Below the pieces are notes generated by a model. That model worked only from the letters and a program-made list of their open reading frames with translations, was not told the DNA's origin and did no database searches. Of a stretch of DNA of 42,109 nucleotides, positions 25,244 to 34,031 are shown piece by piece. Made by a program: the position numbers and the translations under genes. Source of the DNA: Candidatus Bathycorpusculum termitum (lineage in GTDB: Archaea; Thermoproteota; Bathyarchaeia; Bathyarchaeales; Bathycorpusculaceae); NCBI GenBank assembly GCA_031254875.1, contig JAIRTW010000030.1, positions 1 through 42,109 of the forward strand. The letters are read 5' to 3'. Each line of letters opens with the position of its first letter. The first letter of the stretch is position 1.

Positions 25244-25597
25244 ATGTTGGAATTTTGTGCAGAATGCGGTTCACGCCTAAAACCTATAAAAAGCCACGCG
25301 AGAAATCAAGCAGTTGTTATGCTGGCCTGCACCAAATGTGGGCAAAAAAAACCCGATTTAGAAACCAATCCCAAACTTTACAGCAAAATCATCGAACACA
25401 ACCCCAAACAGCTCGTCGCCATCATTAGCAAAGAAGAGCAAGAACTCACCACACTACCCACGATACGAACAGACTGCCCCCGATGCAGTAACAACCTCGC
25501 AAACATCTGGCAGGTACAAACCCGCGGTTCAGATGAATCCTCCACACAATTTCTACGATGCACCCAATGCAACTTTACCTATAGAGAAAACACCTAA
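25244..25597 (+). CDS. tfs: Transcription factor S (RPB9/TFIIS-like RNA cleavage factor)
   Basis: A 117-residue two-ribbon protein. The N-terminal ribbon has Cys5, Cys8, Cys29 and Cys32. The C-terminal ribbon has Cys78, Cys81, Cys106 and Cys109, and between them lies QTRGSDESST with the acidic pair Asp97-Glu98 that enters the RNA polymerase funnel and drives transcript cleavage. This fits archaeal TFS, which rescues backtracked polymerase. ATG 25244 follows GGAGG by about five bases, a strong ribosome site. The acidic pair is intact, which argues for active cleavage rather than the inhibitory paralogues known in some archaea. Confidence 0.92.
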   Translation: MLEFCAECGSRLKPIKSHARNQAVVMLACTKCGQKKPDLETNPKLYSKIIEHNPKQLVAIISKEEQELTTLPTIRTDCPRCSNNLANIWQVQTRGSDESSTQFLRCTQCNFTYRENT

Positions 25598-25671
25598 CTT
25601 CTTTAAACACACAACCATTGCCATCACAAGTCAACAAATTTTTTTAATGACAACCAACAACCAACCACACC

Positions 25672-26673
25672 TCAGACAGGCGGCTTGCCAATTTTTTTAC
25701 AAGTCAGAGTCTTCATCCACTGCTTAAACTCACCCGATACAGGGTGATCCTGAAAGAGCTGCCGACGCTTGGACTCCAAAAAGACATTTTCTTGTCCTGC
25801 ATACTCCGCGGCAGTCAAGACAGTATGTTCGAATTTTTGGGCTTTAACAAAAACCCGCTCCAGCTTTGAACACCAAAACTCATCCCGCAACACATGATGA
25901 TCCAAAACAACCACCGGCACCGCCTCCACAAGCCGCTCCAGATTTTGCAGTCCCTGCTCTAGTTGCGCTTCCTCCACACGGAACCCTGCAAGGTAGAGCG
26001 GCGGACCCCCAAGCATAAGTAAGGCAGGTTTTGCCGCCAAAATAAGCTCAGTTGTATGAATTGACATTGGCCCCTGCACATCGGGCGCAAACATGAGCCG
26101 CTCATTATCGTGCTCTACCGTTGCCATAATCACCCAGCCTAACATGCCATCCTTTGCGCCATGTACCACCGCCTCTGAGAAACTCAGTTTTGTTTTGCCA
26201 AAAGTAAAGGTTCTGCCGTCTGCTGCTTCCACTGTTTTAGCGTATCTACCGGCGGTTTTTTGGAACATCCAAGCCCGTTGCCGCTGGCTTGCATTAATGT
26301 TTTCTTTGGGATTTTTGGCCAGCACAATTTTGTTTTGGTAGATTTGGCGAGCGGTTTCATCTCCAGCTGTCCAGTTTACAACCCAATCTTCATAGCTTGG
26401 CGTGTGATGGTCGAAGTGGTAGTGGCTGATAGTTGTTACGGCTGCTTTGTCAGCGGCGTCTGCGATAACTTTTCGGAGATGCTGAATGGTTTGGAATTCA
26501 ATGGGGTGCGGCGGCAGATTAAACCGGTAGGGACATAAAGAGACACCTGCGTCCAGCAATACGGCTGTGTCGGGGGTTTCAATAAGTGTGCACATGGAGC
26601 GGACACCCAAACTCTCTGATGCCAAAGGCACAACCTTAATTTTGCTTAGCGGAATACCGGATTTCGGTTCCAT
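25672..26673 (-). CDS. UPF0282-family metallo-beta-lactamase-fold protein
   Basis: A 333-residue archaeal protein of the UPF0282 family. It contains VVPLASESLGVRSMCTLIE near the start and the metal motif SHYHFDHH near residue 82. The later HGAKDGMLGWVI and FAPDVQGPM segments carry further metal ligands. This fold hydrolyses phosphodiester, ester or lactam bonds; the family's substrate is unknown. It is divergently transcribed from the AK6 gene, with about 130 bases between the two starts. No operon partner. Confidence 0.88.
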   Translation of the reverse strand: MEPKSGIPLSKIKVVPLASESLGVRSMCTLIETPDTAVLLDAGVSLCPYRFNLPPHPIEFQTIQHLRKVIADAADKAAVTTISHYHFDHHTPSYEDWVVNWTAGDETARQIYQNKIVLAKNPKENINASQRQRAWMFQKTAGRYAKTVEAADGRTFTFGKTKLSFSEAVVHGAKDGMLGWVIMATVEHDNERLMFAPDVQGPMSIHTTELILAAKPALLMLGGPPLYLAGFRVEEAQLEQGLQNLERLVEAVPVVVLDHHVLRDEFWCSKLERVFVKAQKFEHTVLTAAEYAGQENVFLESKRRQLFQDHPVSGEFKQWMKTLTCKKIGKPPV

Positions 26674-26800
26674 TGAGTAAACCTGCCTATTTGTAGCTGT
26701 TTTAATAGTAAAAACTTTCCCAGAGAATACATCCTGCGGTTTGCGCTATATAGGATTTGGCGCCGCAATCAATAATTACTTGTCTGCTTCAGGGTATTTT

Positions 26801-27379
26801 ATGAAGCGGGTTATCCTCGTTACAGGTACGCCCTGTGTCGGCAAAACCACAACTGCCCGAGCTTTAGCAGAGAACCTTGGTGCCGTCTGTATCAATTTGA
26901 CTGAATTCGCTAAAACTCGCGGGTTAACGCTGGGTGAAGATCGAGTGCGTCAAACCATCATAGTGGACGAGGAAGCCATGTACAAAAGTCTCGGCGAATC
27001 TATAAGCGCCGCCAACACAGATATCATTATTGATGGGCACTATGCCGCTGCGGTCACCCCCTCGGAGCTTGTTACACATGTTTTTGTTCTGCGTCGAAAT
27101 CCAATTGAACTCAAAAAAGAGATGCAATGCTGTGGTTTTAGTGCAACAAAAATTGATGAAAACCTCTCTGCTGAGATTCTTGATAGTTGTTTAATTGAAG
27201 CATTGCAAAATCATCCGGATAAAGTTTGTGAACTCGACGTTTCGGGACAGGCAACGGAGGATATAGTTGATGTTATACTGAAGGTTTTAAATAAGGATAG
27301 AAACTGCTCCAGCGGTTTTGTCGATTGGCTGGACATGCTGGAACGTGAGGGCTTAACGGATAGATATCTTAGGGTTTAG
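26801..27379 (+). CDS. Putative adenylate kinase, Fap7/AK6 type
   Basis: About 192 residues. Starts MKRVILVTGTPCVGKTTTAR, with the P-loop at residues 9-17. The NMP-binding segment IVDEEAMYKSL and the FVLRRNPIEL region match the archaeal AK6/Fap7 family, which helps final maturation of the small ribosomal subunit. I chose ATG 26801; upstream in-frame codons back to 26741 have no homology-like content. The C-terminal CSSGFVDWLDMLEREGL is an extension typical of some archaeal members. The next gene is convergent, abutting it by its stop. Confidence 0.88.
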   Translation: MKRVILVTGTPCVGKTTTARALAENLGAVCINLTEFAKTRGLTLGEDRVRQTIIVDEEAMYKSLGESISAANTDIIIDGHYAAAVTPSELVTHVFVLRRNPIELKKEMQCCGFSATKIDENLSAEILDSCLIEALQNHPDKVCELDVSGQATEDIVDVILKVLNKDRNCSSGFVDWLDMLEREGLTDRYLRV

Positions 27380-27739
27380 TTAGCGTAAACTGCCGATTTT
27401 CTGCTTGGTAAGCAGACTGATTTTACGGCGGTTGCTATAGGATTTGGCATGGTCACTGAATTTTTCGCCTATCATGATAGGCGCACCGAGTTCGACATCC
27501 TCAGAAGCAGTATCGAGGCTGATGATGACGTTGACACCGATGGTGCGGTTCCAATCGCGAATCCACACGCCCTGCTCATAGCGACCTTTTTGCACAATAA
27601 GGTCGAAGTGACGGCTGACTCCGCTGTGACCTTCCAGTTTTACATTTTCACTGTTAATTTTATAGCCTTCTTTTTTAAAGTACCCAATCGCCAAATCAAT
27701 CAGAGGCGACCGCGGCTTGGCTTGCTCCTCTGCACTCAT
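27380..27739 (-). CDS. Restriction-endonuclease-like protein, archaeal
   Basis: About 119 residues. The core reads HFDLIVQKGRYEQGVWIRDW, then GVNVIISLDTASEDVELGAP, consistent with a PD-(D/E)XK fold in which the asparagine- and aspartate-rich strands hold the metal. The basic tail SYSNRRKISLLTKQK could bind nucleic acid. Catalytic residues are not clear enough to call it active. I chose the internal ATG at 27739 over the upstream TTG at 27766. It is convergent with the AK6 gene and divergent from the small zinc-ribbon gene, about 72 bases apart. Function is unknown; a housekeeping DNA- or RNA-processing role is guessed. Confidence 0.6.
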   Translation of the reverse strand: MSAEEQAKPRSPLIDLAIGYFKKEGYKINSENVKLEGHSGVSRHFDLIVQKGRYEQGVWIRDWNRTIGVNVIISLDTASEDVELGAPIMIGEKFSDHAKSYSNRRKISLLTKQKIGSLR

Positions 27740-27811
27740 ACTAATCCATAATCTCTCTACCAACACTTAACTATTTGTGTGCGAAAAAATCTTTCGGAAG
27801 TAAATCTCAAA

Positions 27812-28018
27812 ATGGCGCCAACAATCATAGTGAAATGCACCAAATGCGGCGGCTATATGCTTAGCGCTAAAAAACAAAAAACAAAAATCTGCCCGTACTG
27901 CGGCACAAATGTAACCCTCCAGCGGGCCCAACACATCGCTACAGCAGACAGCGCACCGGAAGCCTCAGAAATACTGCGTAAACTCAAAAGCGAACGAGGA
28001 TTCGACCGCAAATCCTAA
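27812..28018 (+). CDS. Small zinc-ribbon protein (DUF1922-like)
   Basis: About 68 residues. It begins MAPTIIVKCTKCGGYML, with CTKCG and CPYCG knuckles 20 residues apart, a basic KKQKTK hinge between, and a helical tail (SEILRKLKSERGF). This resembles the DUF1922/MTH1184 zinc-ribbon family. The upstream open frame (from 27779) lacks conserved residues, so I chose ATG 27812. Its stop overlaps the stop of the tRNA thiolation gene by four bases on the other strand (convergent). Partner and role unknown. Confidence 0.75.
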   Translation: MAPTIIVKCTKCGGYMLSAKKQKTKICPYCGTNVTLQRAQHIATADSAPEASEILRKLKSERGFDRKS

Positions 28019-28953
28019 CGCACATGGCGCAACAACTCGCAGGTTTTACATAAATCCAGCGCAGATGGTTCACCGCATTCAACACAGAGTTTAAAGGCTT
28101 CTTTCTTTATGGTGGCCTCAACTGCTGGACGCAACTTTTCCATGGCACGAAAAACGGTGAATTTGGTTCCGGCATGCTTCTCTTCCATGCGGTTAAGCAT
28201 ACCCCGGATATCATTGCGCAGAGCTTGCGAGGCGTATGGACAGGGAGTGTCTTGGAATGATATTTTTTTGATGTAGGCATAGAGGGCGCTTTCTTTTTCG
28301 GGGATTTCACAGAAGGGTTTAATTTTCTGTACAAATAACGGATGAACTTCATCGCTCACCTGCTTCTCTTTGGCAAGCCGTGCAATGTCGCCCCGTAGAA
28401 TGTTCATCAAAACGGTTTGGACTTCATCATCAAGTGTGTGGGCAGTTGCAACTTTGTCAGCTTTAACCGCTCGGGCACCAGCGTTTATGGCTCTGCGCCG
28501 CAGTACACCGCAGTAAGCACATGCGGTAAGTTCAGTTTGGCCTCTCTGACGGGCGCGCTCCACGATTTCATCAAGACTGAAACCGTAGAGTTCTTTAAAC
28601 GAGACGATATGGTGAGAAACATCGAGTTTTTTGCAGATACTAACAGCTATATCCAGCGCTTCGTCACGATATCCTTTGATACCCTCATCTACGGTGATAG
28701 CTGTTAGAACTGTTTTGGGTCGAAATTTGCGCAGTTTCGCCAAAATATAGAGGAGCGCTAAGCTATCTTTGCCGCCGCTAACTGCAACCGCCAGATGATC
28801 ATCGAATTGGAGCATGTGACAACGGGTTAGGGTAGCTCGGACTTTTGTTTCGATGGATTTTGCAAAGCATTTTCTGCATAAGCGCTCACCGGAGTATTGT
28901 CTAAAATAGAATGCTTCACTGCGCTTACAGCCTGTACAAACTAACGACCCCAT
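28015..28953 (-). CDS. tRNA 2-thiolation enzyme, TtuA/Ncs6/CTU1 family
   Basis: A 312-residue ATP-pyrophosphatase. Zinc knuckles at both ends (CTGCKR and CRKC; CVECG and CKTC) flank a PP-loop AVSGGKDSLAL near residue 57. The cysteine motif CAYCGVLRRR near 144 is expected to hold a 4Fe-4S cluster, as in TtuA. ATHTLDDEVQTVLMN is the conserved second ATP-binding segment. It would thiolate tRNA uridine or a related position with a sulfur carrier. A TATA-like ATATTTAGC lies about 30-45 bases upstream of the ATG at 28953. Which nucleoside is modified cannot be fixed from this. Confidence 0.9.
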   Translation of the reverse strand: MGSLVCTGCKRSEAFYFRQYSGERLCRKCFAKSIETKVRATLTRCHMLQFDDHLAVAVSGGKDSLALLYILAKLRKFRPKTVLTAITVDEGIKGYRDEALDIAVSICKKLDVSHHIVSFKELYGFSLDEIVERARQRGQTELTACAYCGVLRRRAINAGARAVKADKVATAHTLDDEVQTVLMNILRGDIARLAKEKQVSDEVHPLFVQKIKPFCEIPEKESALYAYIKKISFQDTPCPYASQALRNDIRGMLNRMEEKHAGTKFTVFRAMEKLRPAVEATIKKEAFKLCVECGEPSALDLCKTCELLRHVR

Positions 28954-29176
28954 CCGATCTCAACAGCTACAGTTTGACTTATGCTAAATATAAGTTATTT
29001 CAACTACGCGTCATACACGCGTCTTTTTGCAGATTGTTCGGTACTATTTCACTGCATCAATAAGAAACTATAAAATTTTTTCATGCCACAGGGTTGGTTT
29101 TGCCTGGTCGAATGGTTGTTATTTATCTTAAGGTATATTAGACGCGTTTTTTTAATATTTTAGAAATTTGTTGCTG

Positions 29177-29205
29177 GACCTGTAATTGTATGGTTGCGAA
29201 TGCTA
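29177..29205 (+). repeat. 29-bp sequence repeated inside an IS630 remnant at 34.3 kb
   Basis: The 29 bases from GACCTG to GAATGCTA occur exactly again at 34300-34328 on the opposite strand. Seven more bases to the left also match after a one-base gap. The start codon of the surface-protein gene at 29190 lies inside this repeat, so its first five residues, MVANA, come from it. See the finding. Confidence 0.75.
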
Positions 29206-30821
29206 AATCCAAGTGTGGTTTACACGGCGTTTATAACAGAAATTTGTTATTTGTTTCTTTGTTATTATTTGTATTGTTGATTTCTTCGTTGTTTGCTTGC
29301 GTGCTGTTTGTGGGTGCTGAGGATTCTTCTTTGGCAAATGTTGTGCATGTTGGAACCGAGGATGAACTTGGGCTGGCTGTTAGAAACACAGAACCAAAGA
29401 TACACGTGATTATTGCGCTTGATATCGATATTACACTCACAGAGGCACTTACCATTCCCGCTAATAAGAATATTACACTGCTAAGTAAGGGGGCGAGTGA
29501 GCTTTTCAGGCTGGTTGGTGCCTCTGATGAGAATACAGTTATTGTTGAGGATCAGGGCGTGTTGGAACTTGCAGGTATTATTGTAACGCATGCAAAAGAT
29601 GCTGATGGCCGGGGGGTAGTTGTTCAACCCGGCGGGACACTTATCCTGTCGGGGGGTGTGATTTCCGGCAACACAATCAGCGAGGATGGCGGCGGCGTAC
29701 ACAACAGTGGCAACTTTAGTATGTCTGGAGGCGTGATTTCCCAAAACACAGCCGGAGGTTATGGCGGCGGCGTACACAACAGTGGCAACTTTAAGCTATC
29801 GGGGGGTGTAATTTCCGGCAACATAGCTAACGGTTCTTATAGGGGTTATGGTGGTGGCGTACATAATGTCGAGGGGACCTTTAGCATGTCGGGAGGCACC
29901 ATCACCCAAAACACAGCCAACATTGGCGGCGGCATATACAACTACTTTGGAAACGTCAGTTTATCGGAAGGAGAGATTACCCAAAACACAGCCAACTATG
30001 GCGCCGGCGTGTACAACTATGGCAACTTTATATTGAAGGGCACAATTTCCGAAAACACAGCCAACGGTTCGTATAGTGGCGGCGGCGGAGTATACAACTT
30101 TGGCAACTTTACTATACATGAGGGCACAATTTCCGAAAACACAGCCAACTATGGTGGCGGGGTACACAACAGCTACGATGGCAGCTTTATCATGCTTGAC
30201 GGCACAATCCTAAACAATAAAGCCATAGACGGCGGCGGCGTATATATGGAAGAGGGCTTTTTTGATTTACTCGGCGGCAGAATCACAGGCAACATAGCAT
30301 CAAACAACGGCGGCGGAATCTGGATTGACGCTGAAAATCTTGACGAACTCTATGTTGCTGAGGGGGTAATATTTTCAAACAACCACGCTTCAACAGCATA
30401 CGATAGAGACCCAACACATAACGAAGTGTACAACTCACAAATAGAGGATAAGGTCATCTGGACAACCCCATTTACACAGGGTTACAATAATTACGATATC
30501 AGCTATACAAACGGACCCCCATTTTCTGACCCAACCAATCCTAGTCCTAGTCCTAGTCCTAGTCCTAGTCCTAGTCCTAGTCCTAGTCCTAGTCCTAGTC
30601 CTAGTCCTAGTCCCAGTCCTAGCTCAAATCCTACCTCTAGTCCTAGTCCCAGTCCTAGCTCAAATCCTACTTCCAGTGTCCAACCTGACCCGCGTTCCAG
30701 TGTATCCTTAGAGATTGTAGTTGCTGTAGTTCTAACTTTGGGTATAGTTGCGGCTGTTGTTTTGTTTTTTTATTTCAAGAACAAAACCGCTGTTGCCCGT
30801 CGTCTTCGTCATCGTGATTGA
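29190..30821 (+). CDS. Adhesin-like beta-helix surface protein with Pro-Ser stalk and membrane anchor
   Basis: A 543-residue secreted, anchored protein. A signal peptide spans about residues 17-43 (LLFVSLLLFVLLISSLFACV). Residues 135-395 carry about ten polymorphic-outer-membrane-protein-like repeats built from GGGVHNSGNF, SGGVISGNT and ISENTANYGGGV, expected to form a right-handed beta-helix. A Pro-Ser stretch (about 453-490) forms a stalk, encoded by the perfect hexamer array at 30540-30611. A C-terminal helix (IVVAVVLTLGIVAAVVLFFYF) and a positive tail anchor it. Archaeal adhesin-like proteins of this type are common in gut methanogens. Likely attached to cells or polysaccharide. Promoter DNA lies in 28954-29176. 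Confidence 0.88.
   Translation: MVANAKSKCGLHGVYNRNLLFVSLLLFVLLISSLFACVLFVGAEDSSLANVVHVGTEDELGLAVRNTEPKIHVIIALDIDITLTEALTIPANKNITLLSKGASELFRLVGASDENTVIVEDQGVLELAGIIVTHAKDADGRGVVVQPGGTLILSGGVISGNTISEDGGGVHNSGNFSMSGGVISQNTAGGYGGGVHNSGNFKLSGGVISGNIANGSYRGYGGGVHNVEGTFSMSGGTITQNTANIGGGIYNYFGNVSLSEGEITQNTANYGAGVYNYGNFILKGTISENTANGSYSGGGGVYNFGNFTIHEGTISENTANYGGGVHNSYDGSFIMLDGTILNNKAIDGGGVYMEEGFFDLLGGRITGNIASNNGGGIWIDAENLDELYVAEGVIFSNNHASTAYDRDPTHNEVYNSQIEDKVIWTTPFTQGYNNYDISYTNGPPFSDPTNPSPSPSPSPSPSPSPSPSPSPSPSPSPSSNPTSSPSPSPSSNPTSSVQPDPRSSVSLEIVVAVVLTLGIVAAVVLFFYFKNKTAVARRLRHRD
30540..30611 (+). repeat. (CCTAGT)12 hexamer array encoding the Pro-Ser stalk
   Basis: Twelve perfect copies of a six-base unit, followed by imperfect CCCAGT and CCTAGC units. 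Because the unit is six bases, length changes keep the frame and would only shorten or lengthen the Pro-Ser stalk of the surface protein. Slippage here is likely. Confidence 0.9.
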
Positions 30822-30982
30822 CATTTGGGTGTAATTAGATGGGAGAATAATGTTATTTGTTATTTGTTATTTTTAGTCGTTTTTAGTTTTGCAGAATAGG
30901 CCAGTGTTTTGTACGTCAGACACTCCAGTCGGAATGAGTATATACAAATAAATGATGTTGCAGATTATTTTGGTAGGTAAGT

Positions 30983-31687
30983 ATGGCAGTTAAACCCGCG
31001 GGTCGTGGTGACTACAAGGAGGTAATCTATAGTGCGGGGCGCTGGAAGCATTTTAGGGTGCTTCGAGTAAAAGCGGTTCCTGTTATGGCGGCGTTGGAGG
31101 CGTTTCATATGCTTTCAACTGTTCATGGCAGTACTGCTCGGGGTGACGTGAAAGAAAGCAGTGACATTGACATCTTTATCGCTGAGGTTCAAAACAGTTT
31201 TCTGGTGGAGACGGCCCTTGAAAAGGCCCACATAGCTGTCAGTAACCGCTGGATTGTGCAGGCAACCCCTAATTATGCCATGAAAGCCCACATCGAAATC
31301 GACGAGCAAACCACGGTTTCTTTTCCTCTTATGGCGATGCGCCGTGTCCAGCGGGAGTTTTACCGTTTTGGCGGTGAAGCAAATCTTGACCAGCTTAGAA
31401 CAGACATACGTGTCGCGGGTGTGGATAAGCGGCTTATGCTTATCGAGCCCACTGAAGCAGGACATGTGGAGAGCAACATTGTGGATAGAGAAGAAGCTAC
31501 AGCTAATATCCTTGGAATCACACCTCAAACTGTTCTAAACCGTGTGCATACCCTTCTTAGGCGCGACACCATAGGCAGAACAGGCATTTTCATCAAAAAA
31601 GAGCTGGCTCCCCATGAAACCTTTGAGCTGGCAATGAAAAAGCTTGTTGAGGCTAACCCTGCGGTCCGCCGAAGAACTAGAGGATAA
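30983..31687 (+). CDS. Nucleotidyltransferase-domain protein with helical C-terminus
   Basis: A 234-residue protein of the polymerase-beta-like nucleotidyltransferase fold. The active-site motif HGSTARGDVKESSDIDIFI lies near residues 49-67, with the two catalytic aspartates in DID. Later segments (LLRRDTIGRTGIFIKKEL) include a possible nucleic-acid-binding helix-turn-helix (NILGITPQTVLNRVHTLLRR). It could be an archaeal MNT-type enzyme or a DNA-binding transferase. ATG 30983 is preceded by a TATA-like TATACAAATA about 40 bases up. It is convergent with tbp, which ends about nine bases after it. Confidence 0.8.
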   Translation: MAVKPAGRGDYKEVIYSAGRWKHFRVLRVKAVPVMAALEAFHMLSTVHGSTARGDVKESSDIDIFIAEVQNSFLVETALEKAHIAVSNRWIVQATPNYAMKAHIEIDEQTTVSFPLMAMRRVQREFYRFGGEANLDQLRTDIRVAGVDKRLMLIEPTEAGHVESNIVDREEATANILGITPQTVLNRVHTLLRRDTIGRTGIFIKKELAPHETFELAMKKLVEANPAVRRRTRG

Positions 31688-31695
31688 AAAGAAGT

Positions 31696-32259
31696 TTAGG
31701 CGGGGTAGTAGATGAGTTCTTTCTCTTCGAGCAATTGCTGAATTTTATCGACTGCTTCGTAGACCTGTTCTTCTTTTTTGGCACCAACACAGACGAGCTT
31801 GCCTGCGCTAAATATGAGAAAGACAACCTTTGGTTCATCCATGCGGTAGACTGCCCCGGGGAACTGTTCAGGTTCATACATAACACGACTGAGTTTGTAG
31901 ACAAGGCTTTCAAGATCAATTTCACCACCCAGTTCAGCGGAGGCAACGATATTTTGGATATTAACTATGGGTTTCTCAGTAATTTGAATGCCTTCACTGC
32001 GGAGTTCCTTGACAACTTTCTCCACAGCACCACGAGATTCCTTTTCAGATTTAGCGCCGGTGCAGACCATTTTACCGGTTCCGAAAATGAGGGTGGCAGT
32101 TTTGGGTTTTTTGAGGCGAAAAACTAGACCGGGAAAAACAGCGGGGTTATATTCGGTTTGCGGGAATTTTTCCACTATTTTTTGTAAGTCAATTTTCTGG
32201 TTAAGGGAAACTGAAGCGACTATGTTCTGGATGTTGATAATGGGTTTTCGTTTACTCAT
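31696..32259 (-). CDS. tbp: TATA-binding protein
   Basis: The general archaeal transcription factor that binds box A promoter DNA. The 187 residues form two imperfect repeats, starting INIQNIVASVSL and VNIQNIVASAEL, each followed by PAVFPGLVFRL or PEQFPGAVYRM and by IFGTGKMVCTGAK or IFSAGKLVCVGAK, the family hallmarks. The C-terminus is acidic and ends YYPA. ATG 32259 follows a strong box A about 40 bases upstream. Its presence is the best single proof of archaeal origin here. Confidence 0.97.
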   Translation of the reverse strand: MSKRKPIINIQNIVASVSLNQKIDLQKIVEKFPQTEYNPAVFPGLVFRLKKPKTATLIFGTGKMVCTGAKSEKESRGAVEKVVKELRSEGIQITEKPIVNIQNIVASAELGGEIDLESLVYKLSRVMYEPEQFPGAVYRMDEPKVVFLIFSAGKLVCVGAKKEEQVYEAVDKIQQLLEEKELIYYPA

Positions 32260-32298
32260 GCCAACTCACGTGCTTCTTTATTTAAATGACAAAGGGAG

Positions 32299-32307
32299 TA
32301 TATAAAG
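32299..32307 (-). promoter_or_regulatory. Box A promoter for tbp
   Basis: On the minus strand CTTTATATA fits archaeal box A, about 40 bases before the tbp ATG, which leaves a leader of about 15 bases. A second TTTATAAATAG-like element lies at about 32311-32322. TBP might bind its own promoter. Confidence 0.7.
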
Positions 32308-32439
32308 CATCTATTTATAAAGCGCCTCTGAGTGCCAGTGCACCTGTTTTTTAGCCTCTTAACAGGCATGTAGCTTATTTTCAGCATTTGTTAGTTTTAA
32401 AATATTTTAGGAGTTCTATGCACTCTATAGGTATATCAG

Positions 32440-32754
32440 CTACACATCAGAATTAGGGGTAGGCTGAACGTGTTTTATGCCATAATATATTGTAACTACA
32501 AAGAGTGAAACAAACACCACCCCAACGACTAGAACAATAAGCAGTAGTGTGGTGTTATTGTTTGGGGGCACCTGCTTGGGTGGAACTGATGGAAGGCCGC
32601 CGCCGGTTTCTGGAAGCTCATCTCCGGTCTCCATACCGGAGGGGTTTTGGGGGATAATTAGATTAGTTGCCTGTAGAGTAAGCACTACAACAGGTACCAC
32701 TATAGCCACAGCCAAAAACACGCCTGCAAGTGCAAAAATACGTTTTTGCTGCAT
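32440..32754 (-). CDS. Small protein with two membrane segments
   Basis: A 104-residue protein: N-terminal helix (IFALAGVFLAVAIVVPVVVLTL split over residues 6-27), a Pro/Gly-rich loop of about 40 residues that includes PETGGGLPSVPPKQVPP, then a second helix and a short basic-to-polar tail. This suggests an outside-facing loop held by two helices. The C-terminal helix followed by YYGIKH loosely resembles the anchors of the surface proteins in this window. No known family. Confidence 0.6.
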   Translation of the reverse strand: MQQKRIFALAGVFLAVAIVVPVVVLTLQATNLIIPQNPSGMETGDELPETGGGLPSVPPKQVPPNNNTTLLLIVLVVGVVFVSLFVVTIYYGIKHVQPTPNSDV

Positions 32755-33158
32755 AAAAATCTAACAATATTAAGCTTTTTCAAGGTTATAAGCCTTAAAC
32801 AGCGTTCGCCACACAAACAAATAGCCCATCAGCACCATAACCGCCTGCCTGGGGTATTACTTGTTTAGCGTTGCTTGCAGATGTTTCTTGTAAGGTGGTT
32901 CATGGTGAAAATTCTAATACTTGATGCTACAACAACGCTAATACCCAATAGCCGGGTGTTGCAGTTGTTGGAGTAGCCCTGCCTTTTGTTAATCAACACT
33001 ATCTGCCTCACCGTTCCAAAATATGGACCAACAACCCCAAAACCGAAACATAACACATATATAGCGATAAATGTCTTAACATCGTGTACGTTTTAACGCT
33101 ATATCCGCTGACGCATATACGTTAACACATACATTAACACATTTTATGGAGAATTTAT
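32755..33158. other. Intergenic region, probable promoter of the DUF6273 gene
   Basis: About 400 bases without a supported gene. The last 90 bases contain a repeated GTTAACACATACATTAACACA pattern of five-to-eight-base direct repeats (about 33119-33142), and TATA-like ATATAGCG at about 33060, which may form the promoter of the gene at 33159. Confidence 0.4.
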
Positions 33159-34031
33159 ATGCGTAAATTCAAACTGTTCCGTTTCCAAAAAAGTTTGTTA
33201 GCTCTCTCTTTTCTGGTTATATTAGTCCTTTCTACGCTACCTTTTTGGATGCTAAATGCGGGCACTGAGGGCCCCTTAGCAACGGCTATGTCAGACACGC
33301 CCTATGGTGTGGACGGCAGAATTCTTTCTGCAAACATGACTGGCGATGTATCTGATTGGATCGAGATCGCAAAATGTGACCACTATTCTCTGATTGTGCG
33401 CAAAAATTACATAAACATCTACAGCGGCACAGGTCATTACGACGAACCGACAGAACAATATGCCGCCTACAGCAAAAAGCCAGCTACCAACAATTATCTA
33501 TCCAACATCTGTCTTGTTCGCACCTACATCAACGCTTGGTTTAACGGCCTCGCCTTTGGTACGGAGGTTGATAACCTGCCCGCCGACGCTAAACTACGCA
33601 ACTATACGATGCAAAACAACGCAACAAAGACTCTTGGTACCTCTAATAATGTTGCATCACTAAACGATGGATTTAGCCAACCAACAGCTACGCAAGCAAG
33701 CACAGGTAACAACATCGCTTTTGCACTAAGCTTTAGCGAATCCGCAGAATTCTTATCCATAACACATGAAGTAAAAACCCTAACCCCCACAGACCAGCCA
33801 AGTAATCTCACAGCAATTACAAACTATGGCAAAATTACGATCCCCCAAACACTCACCCATTCTTATGGCATGTGGCTTCGTTCCCCCGGAGACACCCCCA
33901 ACACAGCAGGCGCTTTGAGCTACACCGGCAGAGTTTCCCAATACCCCATAAATCCCACCAACAGTTACAACGAACGCGGATTTATTTACCCGGCTCTATG
34001 GGTGAATTCAGACATATTTGAGCACCTATAA
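33159..34031 (+). CDS. Secreted protein with C-terminal DUF6273 domain
   Basis: A 290-residue secreted protein. A signal peptide covers about residues 11-34 (SLLALSFLVILVLSTLPFWML). The C-terminal part (YGMWLRSPGDTPNTAGAL, then RGFIYPALWVNSDIF) shows the pattern of DUF6273: W-x-L-R-S-P-G, a turn-rich loop and a final PALWV. That domain is otherwise most familiar from gut Firmicutes. There is no membrane anchor, so the protein is probably released or bound to the envelope by other means. It stands next to IS630 debris at its 3' end, consistent with transfer. ATG 33159 follows TATGGAG-like sequence nine bases before. Confidence 0.75.
   Translation: MRKFKLFRFQKSLLALSFLVILVLSTLPFWMLNAGTEGPLATAMSDTPYGVDGRILSANMTGDVSDWIEIAKCDHYSLIVRKNYINIYSGTGHYDEPTEQYAAYSKKPATNNYLSNICLVRTYINAWFNGLAFGTEVDNLPADAKLRNYTMQNNATKTLGTSNNVASLNDGFSQPTATQASTGNNIAFALSFSESAEFLSITHEVKTLTPTDQPSNLTAITNYGKITIPQTLTHSYGMWLRSPGDTPNTAGALSYTGRVSQYPINPTNSYNERGFIYPALWVNSDIFEHL

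Noticed and set aside
29640-30300. CRISPR-like direct repeats in the surface gene
   Set aside because: The repeats are diverged, in frame and encode beta-helix rungs; spacing and sequence do not fit a CRISPR array.
32865-33056. Minus-strand 63-residue frame
   Set aside because: No conserved motif, no ribosome site, and composition like random A/T-rich DNA.
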